A stretch of 64,000 bases of DNA from NCBI RefSeq assembly GCF_932526225.1, contig NC_064034.1:4078001-4142000 (forward strand). Reading direction: 5' to 3'. The DNA is from Nematostella vectensis (taxonomy: Eukaryota; Cnidaria; Anthozoa; Actiniaria; Edwardsiidae). Below are positions 45,401 through 57,400 of the stretch, piece after piece. The translations under genes and the position numbers were made by a program. The notes beneath the pieces were generated by a model, which was not told the DNA's origin, did not search any database, and was given only the letters and a program-made list of their open reading frames with translations. Each line of letters starts with the position of its first letter. Position 1 is the first letter of the stretch.

Positions 45401-47268
45401 AATAGCGTACATGACATGGACTACATGACTACCATAGCCTCTCTACCATAGCGTACATGACATGGACTACATGGCTACCACAGCCTCTCTACAATAGCGT
45501 ACATGACATGGACTACATGGCTACCACAGCCTCTCTACAATAGCGTACATGACATGGACTACATGACTACCATAGCCTCTTTGCCATAGCGTATATGACA
45601 TGGACTACATGACTACCACAGCCTCTTTGCCATAGCGTATATGACATGGACTACATGACTACCACAGCCTCTCTACAATAGCGTACATGACATGGACTAC
45701 ATGACTACCATAGCCTCTTTGCCATAGCGTATATGACATAGACTACATGACTACCACAGCCTCTATGCCATAGCGTACATGACATGGACTACATGACTAC
45801 CACAGCCTCTCTACAATAGCGTTCATGACATGGACTACATGACTACCATAGCCTCTTTGCCATAGCGTATATGACATAGACTACATGACTACCACAGCCT
45901 CTATGCCATAGCGTACATGACATGGACTACATGACTACCACAGCCTCTCTACAATAGCGTACATGACATGGACTACATGACTACCATAGCCTCTTTGCCA
46001 TAGCGTATATGACATAGACTACATGACTACCACAGCCTCTATGCCATAGCGTACATGACATGGACTACATGACTACCACAGCCTCTCTACAATAGCGTAC
46101 ATGGCATGGACTACATGACTACCATAGCCTCCTGAAGCTTATTTTCTGTATGCGAGCACGACTTGCTCGGACAGGACTCGCACCAGGAGACAACTGCTGA
46201 GCAGGCCAGGGTCAAGTTCCTAGAATGCAGGTTAGCGAACCCAGCGATAAATACGGCTACATCTTGACATTTGATTATGGATTAAAAAGGCTTTTATCCC
46301 TGGGTTAGCGTTAACCTGTTTTCTAGGAACCCGGCCCAGATCTTATCAGAACCAGGTGTTATATAGGGGGAGAAGACATTGAATGTTTTGAGTAGAAGCC
46401 AAATAATCAGAATTTTTTACTTAATCATGTAAGATCCCAATTAAAAGACCCCCATAGCTCTATTCTGAGATTATGGGGGACATTGCCCACCTAAAGAAAA
46501 TGCTACCCGAGAAAAGTTATGAATTCCGAGGTGCGTGAAAGAGTACTGAAGACGTTAAGTAACTCAGGTTTTAAAGTCTAGTATTATTATTTTAACTATA
46601 GTATCATATCATTTTAACTATAGTATCATATTATTTTAACTATAGTATCATATTAGTTTAACTATAGTATCATATTAGTTTAACTATAGTATCATATTAG
46701 TTTAACTATAGTATCATATTAGTTTAACTATAGTATCATTTTATTTCACGGTAGACTGGGACAGCGATAAGTTCGGCGGCTATACGTCCTACTTGGTCAG
46801 CGGTGAGGACGAGGAGGTGAGCACGTATGGCACACACGCATGGCATCCTAATTCGCTGCGCTGTACCGAATAGAAAACACTTTATTTTCTAAATAACGGG
46901 ATGACAACGAGTAGGGAGGAGAGCCACCCAGCAAATCTATCGCAAATCTGTCGCAGCAAATCTCGCGGACGCGGCTAAATGGAACTGCGGCTGTTTTATT
47001 TACTACAGCATACATGTATATTTTGACATCAATGGAACATTTTTACAAAGTACCCCCCCCCCCCCCCCCAGGACCTGCACTCGCAAAATCACTCAGATTA
47101 TTTTTTTTCCAGCTCCTATCTGTGTCTCCTTTCGCTAACTCCCTCGCTCTCGTCTACCGAGACATGGAAACGCTCAAGTTCGTCAAACACGTCAACCACA
47201 AGTCAGTGAAAGGCGCGTCTGGTTCATCGCAGTCATTCTATGATTTTCATATGGTTTACTACGAATAG
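39473..47268 (+). CDS. OGFOD1: Prolyl 3-hydroxylase OGFOD1 (Tpa1-type 2-oxoglutarate/Fe(II) dioxygenase)
   Basis: Fifteen plus-strand exons join in phase: 39473-39624, 39722-39741, 40221-40369, 40811-40857, 41059-41159, 41264-41356, 41428-41454, 41575-41666, 41922-42050, 42427-42540, 42763-42842, 43312-43471, 43981-44134, 46755-46816 and 47113-47268, giving 511 residues (human 542). The catalytic domain has [19 protein letters not shown] (iron ligands His and Asp), [28 protein letters not shown] (distal His) and [10 protein letters not shown] (Arg for 2-oxoglutarate). The second, non-catalytic double-stranded beta-helix domain holds [40 protein letters not shown] and [18 protein letters not shown], ending MVYYE. 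The enzyme hydroxylates a proline of ribosomal protein uS12 (RPS23) and affects translation termination and stress-granule formation. Start chosen: the ATG at 39473, with a basic N-terminus as in human. The acidic linker before 43981 is shorter than in human. Confidence 0.95.
44141..46131. repeat. 46 bp minisatellite, about 43 copies, in an OGFOD1 intron
   Basis: Unit: catgacatggactacatgac, then taccacagcctctctacaat, then agcgta. The array begins six bases after the donor of exon 43981-44134. Variants (acaatagcgtac, gccatagcgtat, catagact) form a higher-order unit of three 46-mers (138 bp), clearest at about 45716, 45853 and 45991. It occupies most of a 2.6 kb intron that separates two well-conserved OGFOD1 exons. 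Confidence 0.93.
46592..46745. repeat. 22 bp tandem repeat at the acceptor end of the same OGFOD1 intron
   Basis: Seven copies of (a/g)tttaactatagtatcatat plus two bases, a 22 bp unit. The last copy runs into the acceptor sequence ttatttcacggtag at 46741-46754, so it supplies part of the polypyrimidine and branch region of the intron. Confidence 0.85.
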
Positions 47269-48812
47269 ACTCGCGCAAGGAACCATACCACGATGACAAA
47301 ATAGACTTGCGCAAATATAGGGCCAATAAATATTGCGCACACAAGAAACAGTAAAAATTTATTTGTACTCCAAGGGACTATAGTTAAAGACGATACTGTG
47401 CTAATCTCTGGCTCCAATATAAATTTCATAAAGACAAATCGAATAAGTAATTTTAACATGCATCCAGAGATAGAACTTAAGGAGTACAACTACACCCATC
47501 ACTTGTCTATGAATCACGAAAAAAGGCACTTTTTACTTTGTAAATTAAAAATACCGTGTACGAAATTCGAAATAAACGCACTACTCGAGTGTTGAAATGA
47601 CGAAGGTACAGCACATAATGGTTATTGGTAAAATCACGGTTAACATTGAAGACACGCCCTTTTTTGTGCCGGGAACACGTTCATCCGAAGCTCACAGTAT
47701 AGCGTCTCTGACATGAGTTTTTTCTCTTATCCGCTGCAGTACTCTCGTGCTGTCCGTCCTGCTTCTCTCACGCCCCTCTAGACCTACCCGAGCTCGTGCT
47801 GTTGTATGGTGGAACCCGACATTTTTTTTCTCTCGAGTCTCATCTTGCCAGATGACTCACTCTAAATGAATACGACAGATGACAACGTGTTTTACTCGTT
47901 CGACTATTTGTTTTATAAGCCCGGAAACCCCCAATTACTAGAAGCCCAGGCACGATTTCCCTTCGGCGCCCAGGACGCTGTCTAATTGCTCTGTGGTAAT
48001 GGCTCCATTTCTTGACCGTGTTATCTCGGTTGCGGTAAGGTACCATGTGCGGGTGCTTTTCTTACATTATCATCATGTTATCTGATTTTACCTTGTGTTT
48101 AGTCTGACTGTCTTGTGATACTACACCAGAATGATTGATTGTCATAACCAGAAAAGCGGAGCTATGACGACGGGCTAATTCTCGTAACGTCTGCGAAAGC
48201 GTGCTACCCTTCAACCTTGTATTTATTTTACCTTGTCATTTTATGTTTTTCTTATTCAACCATTCAAGTGGTCTGACGGTGGTCTGACACGTTCGCATGC
48301 AAACGGCTCCTTTTATGGACGTCATATTTTGCCTTTCAGTCAGATACTGTATAAAGGGAATAACCATTTGAGATATACGACTGATCGGTAATGAAAAACG
48401 GAAGAAAAAATCCAACAAGCCTAAAGTTCTAGATAAAAAAAAATCGAAGAGATATCGACCAAGCAAACAGAGAAAAGGCAAAGGACCAACTGGCCACGGA
48501 AACTATCAAAAAGGAAAAAAAAAACTATGGGCTTGCCATCCGATTAGTTTCTGTTTTGAAACTAAAGTAAATAACAAAATTTAAACTGAAATTTAACATA
48601 AACAGTAGATGTATATTCTGTTGTCCCCCTTTGATCTCGTATATTCTGGATACATCATGATCTATGAAAGCTAGAGACTGGAATGGGTTATGGATATAAA
48701 CCAAATGAGGTGCTTCCTCTCTTGCTGATCTTACCATTGAACCACTGACAACAAGGGTGTTTGTACATCTTCTATCAAACCTTTCAATAATAGATATGCT
48801 CTTATCATCTAG
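47269..48812. other. Intergenic downstream of OGFOD1
   Basis: It contains the OGFOD1 3' flank and otherwise AT-rich sequence. A short open stretch with ATG at 48001 followed by a donor-like gtaagg exists, but its phase does not match the candidate gene that follows. No gene is called. Confidence 0.35.
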
Positions 48813-51800
48813 TAATAATGGATTTCAAGTTATCGCACGTGAAGGTCACGTGCGTGAGGTCCAAATGATGATAAGGACAGCGTCAACACGACAGATTCAG
48901 TCCTTCTGCAGCACATCTCCTGGGAGGCCATTAAAAGGTTAATTTCCTCCATTCGCTTGTTTTCTTTGTCTGAACGATTAATTCCAAGATATGGCAAAGT
49001 TGGACTGCATAGCCCATTCAGTTGCGTTATCCCATGCATCAGATCTTCCCATTTAAAGGTTTAGTTCATATAGTTCATACATTAAGCAGTATCGGAATTG
49101 TATACCAAACACGTTAACAGGGTGCATAATCTGCGAAGAAAATGTGAATTCTTGCCATGAACTCTTTCATTATCACCGCAATCAAGACGTGAAAATGATC
49201 TCTCTTCTGCGCAAACATTTCGCAGCTCAATCACGAGCTGAACTTGCGCGAAAGATTACCTCATATACACAAGTAAGTCATATATTTTAATCTGAATTAC
49301 TAGATGTATTTACACTAATGATTTAAATAGCCTTGATGCAACAAAGAACAGAGACAGAGGAACTCCGAGTAAAATCCGGGTTAAGTAACTGCGCTCGAGA
49401 AAATGTTTTCGTACACAAAATGAGTAAAGCGTGTGTTGCGGCCGCCAATATAGGGGACATTTGATAAATACATTAGAGGACAAGAAAGCACTGTGTTTTT
49501 GACTAACCAAAGCTGGGTGTTGGAGGTTGATAACAAGGCTCACATAGCGCTGTAGGATGGAACGCTTTCGAGAATGACATAAAAGAGAAAATACCGCCCC
49601 AAACAATGACGACTTCATCATTCATATTAAAAGCTCTACTGTAAAGTGTTGCATGGGTTCATGATAGCCCAGTATAGTCATCACCCGTAAGTTTCGTGAC
49701 GAGGTGTTGTTGTTAGAATCTGATAATTCCTTGAGTCTAGTTATTCTTAATCCTGTCTGAGCTCCACGCACACACCATTGAGATTTATTACAAGCTGAGT
49801 AAGCGGAGCATACAAAGGATATTAAAAGAATTTTAAGAGAGCAAATCCTCACTAACGCCTTTCACGCATTTACATTCCCTATTACTCTATTTAGATCTTC
49901 TTGTTGGAAGTCGTGTAAGGAAACGTGACCTAATTTTGGTCTTTCCTTGAAAAATTGTCTAATTTTGGGGTTTTTGAGTTCACATTATTCTTAAGTTCAT
50001 TAAGTTCGATTTGTTTATTCCCTTGTCTCGATTATTTCTATATAAAGTGGAACAGTACCTCTGTTAAACCAGCCTCTCTTCATTTAAAAAAAAGGAGTAC
50101 AGAGATACTAAAGACGCTTGCCCCCATTTTATCACCACGCCCCTTTGTAAAGTACTCACACAACACGCTTAACCCTCTTATCGCATCTCACCTCCTTGTA
50201 TAGTATAGGCACTCTCACACAAACACGCTCCCACCCCCCCCCCTTATCACCACGCCCCTTTGTATAGTAGAGGCACTCACACACAACATGCTTGCCCCCC
50301 CTTATCACCACGCCCCTTTGTATAGTAGAGGCACTCACACACAGTACGCTTGCCCCCCCCTTTATCACCACGCCCCCTTGTATAGTAGAGGCACTCTAGC
50401 CTACGTGTAGCCGCTGACTCGCGAAATCCTCGCGAAATCCTCTGAGAGGATTTCGCGAGTCAGCGGCTACACGTAGGCTAGAGGCACTCACACACAGTAC
50501 GCTTATCACCACGCCTCCTTGTATAGAAGAGGCTATCGCACACAACACGCTTGCCCGCTCTTATTTTCACGCCCTCTTTGCTTCTAGTCCCAGCTAGATT
50601 TCGTTTCCTCACGAAGGGTTCTCTAAATCTTTTTATCATCATTTCAAACTCTTTTTTTTATCAACATAATTTTAGCACATTTGAAAAAAACGTTTTCGGT
50701 TGACCCCGTTTATTTGATCATTGGCTTACTGGCTTATCAGTTCTAATGGCTTGATCGTTTGCCCTCTAAGCGCCAACATGATATCAGCAAACCTAAAAAT
50801 AGACAGTTCCCAAAGCACACTCTCTACTAACCAGCCTCGTCCTATTGCTTTATACACTTTCCAGTTTAGCTGTTTAACTGTTTAGCTTTTAGTTTAGCTT
50901 TAGGCGTGACTTATAAAGCCCCCAAAAAGACAACGAAGGTGCACAAGAGTGCAGTTAATATAAAAGTTTACAATGATTGCTGATTTGTATATTGATTTCA
51001 TATCGATCAGCGGTGTTTTAGCGCATGCGCGAGTTTCATATAGTGGATGCAATTTTTGTTGTCCACACCACAGGCTTCCCAGTCGGCTGATTTGTATATT
51101 GATTTCATGCTGATCAGCGGTCTTTTTCGAAAACCCGTCTACTGAAACATGTTCGTCCCGTCCTCCGAGCTTTCACTTTCTATTAGAAACTTCTAGTTTT
51201 AAGTAGCGACTTCTGGCTGTTCGTTCCTCGGTGTAAGAACGTCCTCTTGACCGTTACAGCCTGGGAAACTGGATCCAAATAACACAGGTAGCCTGATCTA
51301 CCAGTTTCCAATTTCAATTTCCGGCGATCTAACGATCCATCGGTCTAAATAATTTTTTTGCCAATTTTAAAATATAATATGCAAAACTATTTTTTTACAA
51401 GTCTAAATTCTAAACTGCAATTAAAAAATGCGATACTGACTTGTGACGCCAGTGGTGATGTTCTTACACCGAGGAAAAGCCCTCCTTGGTCAGACGTTTT
51501 GGTTCCCTTTTTCTTTCTTGTTCGTTTTTTTTCTCCTGTTTCAATCCTAGGGCGTGTCCGCTGAAGCCTGAATCCCCTATTAGTCTTCTTTCCCATAATA
51601 CTTAATAATAATAATGAGTTTAAACCAACCTTTCGCAGTATAGACTGGATTACAGGTGAGTCAGAGATACAAGTAAGCAATACAATACATATACATAGGA
51701 TATGGGGGCTCCATATACAATTGGGGTATATGTAGGAATGTCTGGAGAATGCATAGATTTAGAGTAAATACTAATCATTTCCGCTCATTTTTGGTAGATC

Positions 51801-52245
51801 ACCATTCTCCTACCTTTTACCTAGATGGTAACGTTAGTTACCACTTCTAGTCTGCCTTTTTTTAGATAAATTTTAAAAAACGAAGTAAAAAACGGGCAGT
51901 TCTTGACGACTCAAGCCAAGGTGAGTGCGGCTTTTATTTATTGACTACAGTATATATTTCGACTTTTCATGGGGAACCTAATAAATGCAAATAACAAATT
52001 CTGACCACGAGCTTGTATACTGTATACAAACAATACTCAAACAAACACGTCCTTGTAGCTGTACATTAATTATGATAGAATGTTGGAGAATCTTAAAGGT
52101 AAATTGGAGGTTTATTCAGTGTACACGTCATCCAGCCTTTCCGCCTTGTTCTCTCCAGCCTTTTCTTGACTCGTGTGGCATGTATGGGTGACATCTCTTT
52201 CTAGGACAGTTAATCAGAAACATGGCAGACGAAGGATATGACTGA
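48813..52245 (+). CDS. Candidate small spliced gene, unrecognised (partial at 5' end)
   Basis: Four putative exons join in a single open frame: 48813-48937, 49121-49272, 51866-51920 and 52205-52245 (stop TGA). Phases agree at all three junctions, and each intron has GT-AG ends (acceptors tcatctag, gttaacag, ctttttttag, tctttctag; donors aaag|gttaat, acaa|gtaagt, caag|gtgagt). The joined product is about 124 residues: NNGFQVIAREGHVREVQMMI, then a Cys/His patch CIICEENVNSCHELFHYH, then a basic stretch NFKKRSKKRAVLDD, ending QLIRNMADEGYD. The first exon starts in phase 2, so an upstream exon with the start codon is missing. Alternatively translation starts at the internal ATG at 49195, giving 57 residues. 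I recognise no family. Chance agreement of three short exons is possible, so this is a hypothesis. Confidence 0.35.
50155..50570. repeat. About 62 bp tandem repeat (C-rich), interrupted by a MITE
   Basis: Units contain gcactcacacacaacacgct, then tgccccccccttatcaccac, then gcccctttgtatagtagag. About six copies are seen between 50150 and 50560, with variable C-run length. One copy is split by the palindromic element at 50397-50480. Confidence 0.8.
50397..50480. mobile_element. 84 bp foldback MITE with 9 bp target-site duplication
   Basis: An almost perfect palindrome: arms of about 34 bases starting tagcctacgtgtagccgctg and ending in its reverse complement cagcggctacacgtaggcta, with a ~14-base loop. 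It is flanked by the direct repeat gaggcactc (50388-50396 and 50481-50489), a 9 bp duplication that indicates insertion into the tandem array. A 9-10 bp duplication is typical of Mutator-like elements. Confidence 0.85.
50975..51130. repeat. Direct repeat pair of about 45 bp
   Basis: The segment gctgatttgtatattgattt followed by catatcgatcagcggtgttttag at about 50979 recurs at about 51085 as gctgatttgtatattgattt then catgctgatcagcggtcttttt. The copies are ~106 bp apart and differ by a few bases. Confidence 0.65.
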
Positions 52246-52389
52246 GTGTACCCAAACGTAGTACTTGCTGCTACCACTTTGATTTGCCCTTTTCCTTTCT
52301 CCTCTTCTACACCCGTCCTTTTTACCTTTTATCTTACCCTCTCCCTCCCATCTGGATCGCGTTTTTTTGGTCGGTTTTTCGCTCTACTA

Positions 52390-52684
52390 CAGGCCCGTAC
52401 CCAGGATTTTTCTTGAGGGGGGGGGAGGGCGAAATCCGAAAAAGTGAACCTTATTTTTCCGGAGGGTGGAGGGGAATGAGTTCTCTGATAAAAATCTGAC
52501 CACCCCCGAAATTTGCAGTATCTCCACGGGACTTTGTCGGATTTGACTACATACCAGAGTGGACTAGCTTATGCTTTATAGTTTTGTCTACAAAAAGCAC
52601 GTCTATTGAGAACTGAAAGTGGACCTTCGGCCGTTGTGGGGGGATGCGTTCGCACCCCCTGCACCCCCCCTGGGTACGCGCCTG
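52390..52684. mobile_element. 295 bp MITE with CAGGCCCGTACCCAGG ends
   Basis: Terminal inverted repeats: left CAGGCCCGTACCCAGG, right CCTGGGTACGCGCCTG (one mismatch). The flanking direct repeat tacta (52385-52389 and 52685-52689) is consistent with a 5 bp target duplication, although only TA may be the true target. The interior is G- and C-rich with runs, and no coding capacity is seen. The superfamily is not assigned. Confidence 0.7.
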
Positions 52685-52689
52685 TACTA

Positions 52690-54315
52690 TCATTACTAAC
52701 TGGTCCCTCATCGTCATCGTTGACCGGACTCTTATCGACATCGTTGACGGATGTTTTACTCACATGGCAATAGATTGAGCTCTTAACTTCAGCACATTTG
52801 ATAACACGTTATCGGCGGAAACCATTCATTTTAATATCTTGGCTTTATCAGTCTGATTAAGGTTTGATTGTTTGCCCTTATATCCCAAAGTTTTATTGCA
52901 TATCAAATACTTTTAGTCTGTCTGATTGAAAATAGCTAACAGAACACTATAAGAAGAGACCCCTACTATTCAGTTCTACCATAAAACTTCATGCTTATCG
53001 TTCATGTGGGGTGGATTACATAAACGCACAGTCCATGTGTGTAAGAAGACAACCGAAAATCGATAAATAGCTTCGACAAAAGAGCGCCGCAATGGGGGCT
53101 GGGGTGATTGTGTACAAGCTCAAGGGGCTCTATTTTTGCATAAAATCATAGAATCATATCTTAGTACTTGAGCTTTCGATCATTTCGATGACTTAAGTAA
53201 TTGCAAGTGGTTTTTTTTAATTTCGGTAGTTTTTTTAACAAAGGAATGAATGGCGGAATGACAACTAGACCAAAACATTCCTCCGCTTGGGATCTAATTT
53301 GAACACCAAAGCAGCCATTTGACTTTCACATACGCTACAATCTTGACTTACATGACAAACACCCGAAAGGCTTTGACGTTCTTCTGACATCGGTGTCAAC
53401 CCTAATTCACTGAAGGTGAAAATTTCAAGAAGAAAACGCATAAAGCATAAACGCTTCCGGAAAACCAATATCACTAGCGTGGGAAAAACCCAGATAATTA
53501 AGTAACGACTGTCTATAGCCTCTACTTGTTACTTGTGTGGGTCTGTATGCTATGATAGCCAAGCAGTCAAAACCTGCATCCTTCTCCCATTCTTGTTAAA
53601 CCCTTTCTCTCAAAATAAGCGCAAATTTGTGGCCATATTTCCTTCAATGTAATAATCGTGCGATTTGGTAGAATAAATATCCTTAATAAGCATCATTAAT
53701 ACTCCTGCTTGTCGATGGACTAAAACCTTTTTTTATATATTCCCAAGCAGTTTTATTAAAACTAAAGATGTCTTAAATCACACGCCTCGAGAGCTGTTTA
53801 AGTCTCCAAAACAATGTAAAAAAAAGAATACTAAAGCGGAACGGTGTACAAAAACCCTAGACTTGAAGGCTATTAAGATAGTCGCTAGTCGCCTGTCAAA
53901 TGCTTCAATGTGTCGAGAAATGATGAGTTGAATGAGCAGCTTAACACTAAAATGTTAGCCTGTTGCACTGATCTTCCTCAGCCGCACTAGCCGTCTAATA
54001 ATACGGAGAGTCAGCGGCTACACACAAAGCTAAAAAGTTTGGACTACTACCTGGTTACCATAGCACCAGATCGAGGTTGAGAATATTTTGTCTATTCCCC
54101 GCAAACCTTTCTAGGGCCATCGAACACTCATAAGCATGCGGCGAGACTCGAGTATTTTAGCTTTGAAAACTGCGAGCACGTTGAACGTGACAGCTGGAGC
54201 AGGGTGCACACAAAAGTAGCTATAACTTCGTTATAATCAAGACTAGATGAGTAGTTCAGCTGAATTCTAAATCCTTGACTCTTATTTTATCCAACCTTTA
54301 AGTATTCTCTCAGTC
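52690..54315. other. Intergenic, no gene seen
   Basis: AT-rich DNA with scattered short frames and no matched exons. A degenerate fragment sharing tcagcggctacac with the MITE at 50397 is present at about 54011-54023. Confidence 0.35.
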
Positions 54316-54325
54316 ATTAGCTCGT

Positions 54326-54470
54326 AGCCTACCTGTAAGGCTTCGATAGTTTTTCGGGCACGAAAACACCGAAAACACGGCCGTTCGCACAACCCGGCCG
54401 CCATCTTGGATACTGCGCTCCGTCCGCAGGGGGAGGTTTTCTTGCCGTAAAAAAAGCCTACAGGTAGGCT
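54326..54470. mobile_element. 145 bp MITE with 10 bp target-site duplication
   Basis: Inverted ends agcctacctgtaaggctt (left) and aagcctacaggtaggct (right), flanked by a perfect 10 bp direct repeat attagctcgt (54316-54325 and 54471-54480). The terminus agcctac(c/g)tgta is shared with the element at 50397, so the two belong to one family. The GC-rich interior contains gcacaacccggccgccatct. The 9-10 bp duplication suggests a Mutator-like mobiliser. Confidence 0.82.
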
Positions 54471-54480
54471 ATTAGCTCGT

Positions 54481-57400
54481 TACATATGTCACTTTTTTTC
54501 TGGTGCCAAATAAAATGAAAGTAAACTAACTCCTTGTCACTTTGCTATCATTTCTCTACTATAATTGTCATACATCAGCTGCTTTTTATCCTGACAAGAG
54601 CATATAACCCTGACAGTGTACAACATTCTAATGGCAGTACTTCTTTTCGTCTCCGGATGAAGACGCCGAGCGAAGCCTGTACGAGGGTGGGTAGGTGTAT
54701 TCGCAAATATTTTCAACGTAAGCAGTTTAAAGAAATGCTTGCGCCTAGCGGTGCTCTCCCACTCACTAGAAGTGAGACCATTACCATTTTTTCCACATCA
54801 AAGTATTCAAATACGCAAATTTCCCAAATAAGTGCCTAAGCGCAAGGCGCAAGTTTGATAGCTAAATCACGTCAAGGCTGGGTTAGCGCTACAAGTAGGT
54901 TTTACCTTCTTAGAAGTCTAACAGCTTTACTCACTTCCTGTATGGAAATTGTTCATTTCCTGCTTCCCTCTCTAGCAAACAAAAGCTCATTTATAAGATG
55001 ATTGAAATAACTTTGCACTATCTACTACCCATAATGAAGGGTATATTCGTGTGGAAATCTTAGATTGCGGCATTTTTGGTTGGTGAGTAGCAATCTTTCG
55101 TGGACGCGCGCTAGTTGTATGTGGGCTTGAGCGTATTAAGGGATCTCTATAAGATAACGAGTTACTAAACGACGCTACACGGAAGCTTAATGCATTTCGA
55201 CCATTTGAACATGACTGACATGGTTTAGTCTAATAAATTCGAGCTTTTTTCATGCGTGCCAATATATTTTGTGACGTTTTTTTTCACAAATGTCCATTTC
55301 AAAAGCAATAAAATGTGATCAGCTTGTACAATATCGACATTTTGCGCCATTACCTAACATTAATACTAATCTTCTTACGCCTAATATAACGATTCCATAA
55401 CAGCAGTGATCTAATTGAAGATCTACCCAACTATTCTCTTAGATGCGTAATAATATGACAGTCATCAAACTGATATGAATATCAAAAAATTCTACTGACA
55501 TCAATCAATTGTTTTTATTTGCAATCCTTTAGGCAAATATTAGCATTGTACATGTTTTATAGCAGCACTGTTTGCTGTTTGGAATTCAAAGATTGCATAA
55601 AAACCATTAGCTCCTGTTCGTTACAGGAATATTATTCATTTGTATACTGGCTAACCCGATGACCACACGAACTATTAACCGCTGTGATGATATCTTTTTT
55701 TGGAAACCGTTTCCCTCCCGCGAGTAACCAAAACAGAATTGATTACTCCGTACTCCGGTAAGAAAGAAATCCGCCAGTCTTATTTCACACAAAAAGTCCT
55801 CCAACATCATAAGTTTTATTTTTTCTGTGTAAAGGTCGTGGTGTTTTTGACAATCGAGACTTTACATAGATGATACCATACCCCTAAGAACTATAAATAT
55901 GAGTAGGGTTTTAATCCTTTAAAAAGGTGTTCTGTTTTCAAATACGCCTTATGGCATTGGTGAACTTGAATTGCTTCCTAATATATTTTTTTGCTATACG
56001 CCTCAGAGTTCCCTCTTAAATGCACTCTGCAAGACACCACCCAATAATGATATATAAAAAAGCCTTATTTTTAGACATGTTGACGGATTATCTTTGATTT
56101 GTGACCTAGAAATTAACTACCTTCACGGAATAAAAACAAATCCGTTTCTAAACAAGCCAAATCCTTTGGAACAATTAAGATTATGTTATTACGGCACTTC
56201 TTTCTTGTCCTGACTCTTGGATGCTGAAACTATAAGAGTACCGCATGCTTGAAACTTGACAAGTGCAAGAGACAAGTGCTGTATCGAGCATGTTATCGAT
56301 TTTCTCGGAAGCCGTTATGGGCATCCGGACAAAGCTAATTCGAGGAAATTTGATGAATTAAGGCTGACAATAGATTAGCTATTGTAAATATCAGATATGA
56401 GCTACAAAAGGACAGTTGGAGTGTTTTTCTTAATTCCAGGGTTGCCCCCCGCTAGTAAAATGATCAGATTCACTGCCCGAAAACATGCAACCGAGAATGC
56501 GAGGCATTCAACTATCCACACTCGTCGCCGAAGAAGAAAAGCCCAATTAGTCGGCAGAGAAACGGGTCTAGACAATTTGTGTGCCTTTCTTTTAGGAAAG
56601 AGATGCCTGATTTGTTACCATAAGGTGTGAATCTGTCAATGTTCTGGATGGTCCAATTCAGCTCGTAGCGACTAATGCGAAGGATAAACAATAATTTCTG
56701 AAGAGCTGCAAGCCGCAGACACCTTAAATATGAATAAAAAAAAATCGGAATGGTGATCTTTGGATTTTCAAAATTTCAAGTGGATTAAATATCTTCAAGA
56801 TTGTAGATTTCGTGACCTATACTAAATGGAGTTCAGTTTTAACAATGAGGTGGTCCCCGTTGCTGGTATAACTGGGATATAAGCGGTTAGGGTCTGTTAG
56901 TAGCCCGCTACCAGGCTTGTGTCGTCAGATTAAATACGAATTCGTTGTGAAGGATTTGCGGAGTATTTATAGTATCGTCCGGTTTGTGTTTCGTCTAAGA
57001 CTAACCGCAACAGAAATTTAAAACTAAAAATCTTTATTTCAGTGAGTCTTCGAACAAAGAAAAGATTGTAAATTTCTACATTACAAATGTTCATTATCCT
57101 TGGGCGACACACTACAAAGAGAGTACTAATTACATGATCGCTCTAAAGGCTCTCAAAGAAAGGATCCAGCGCTCATTTGTGTTCAATTTTTTCTTCATTA
57201 AGCAAACAATGGAACTAAATCTTATTCAAATTTGGTGGCGTTATGCAGTGTTAGTGCCGAAGCAAGCTTTAATGAGCTTTCAGTGGAGGCCAGCTCTTGT
57301 CCTGAACAATAGTTTGTTTACGGCTATGTATTTGTTCTGCTCTTTTATTGGCCAATTGGCGCACGGCCCTATACAGCATAGTCCTTATAATTACACCCCC

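Noticed and set aside
44141-46131. CRISPR-like regularly spaced repeats
   Set aside because: Units are contiguous with no unique spacers and lie inside an OGFOD1 intron; this is a minisatellite.
47939-48071. Possible first exon with ATG at 48001 and a gtaagg donor
   Set aside because: Phase 0 donor does not match the phase 2 start of the candidate exon at 48813, and no other partner exon was found.
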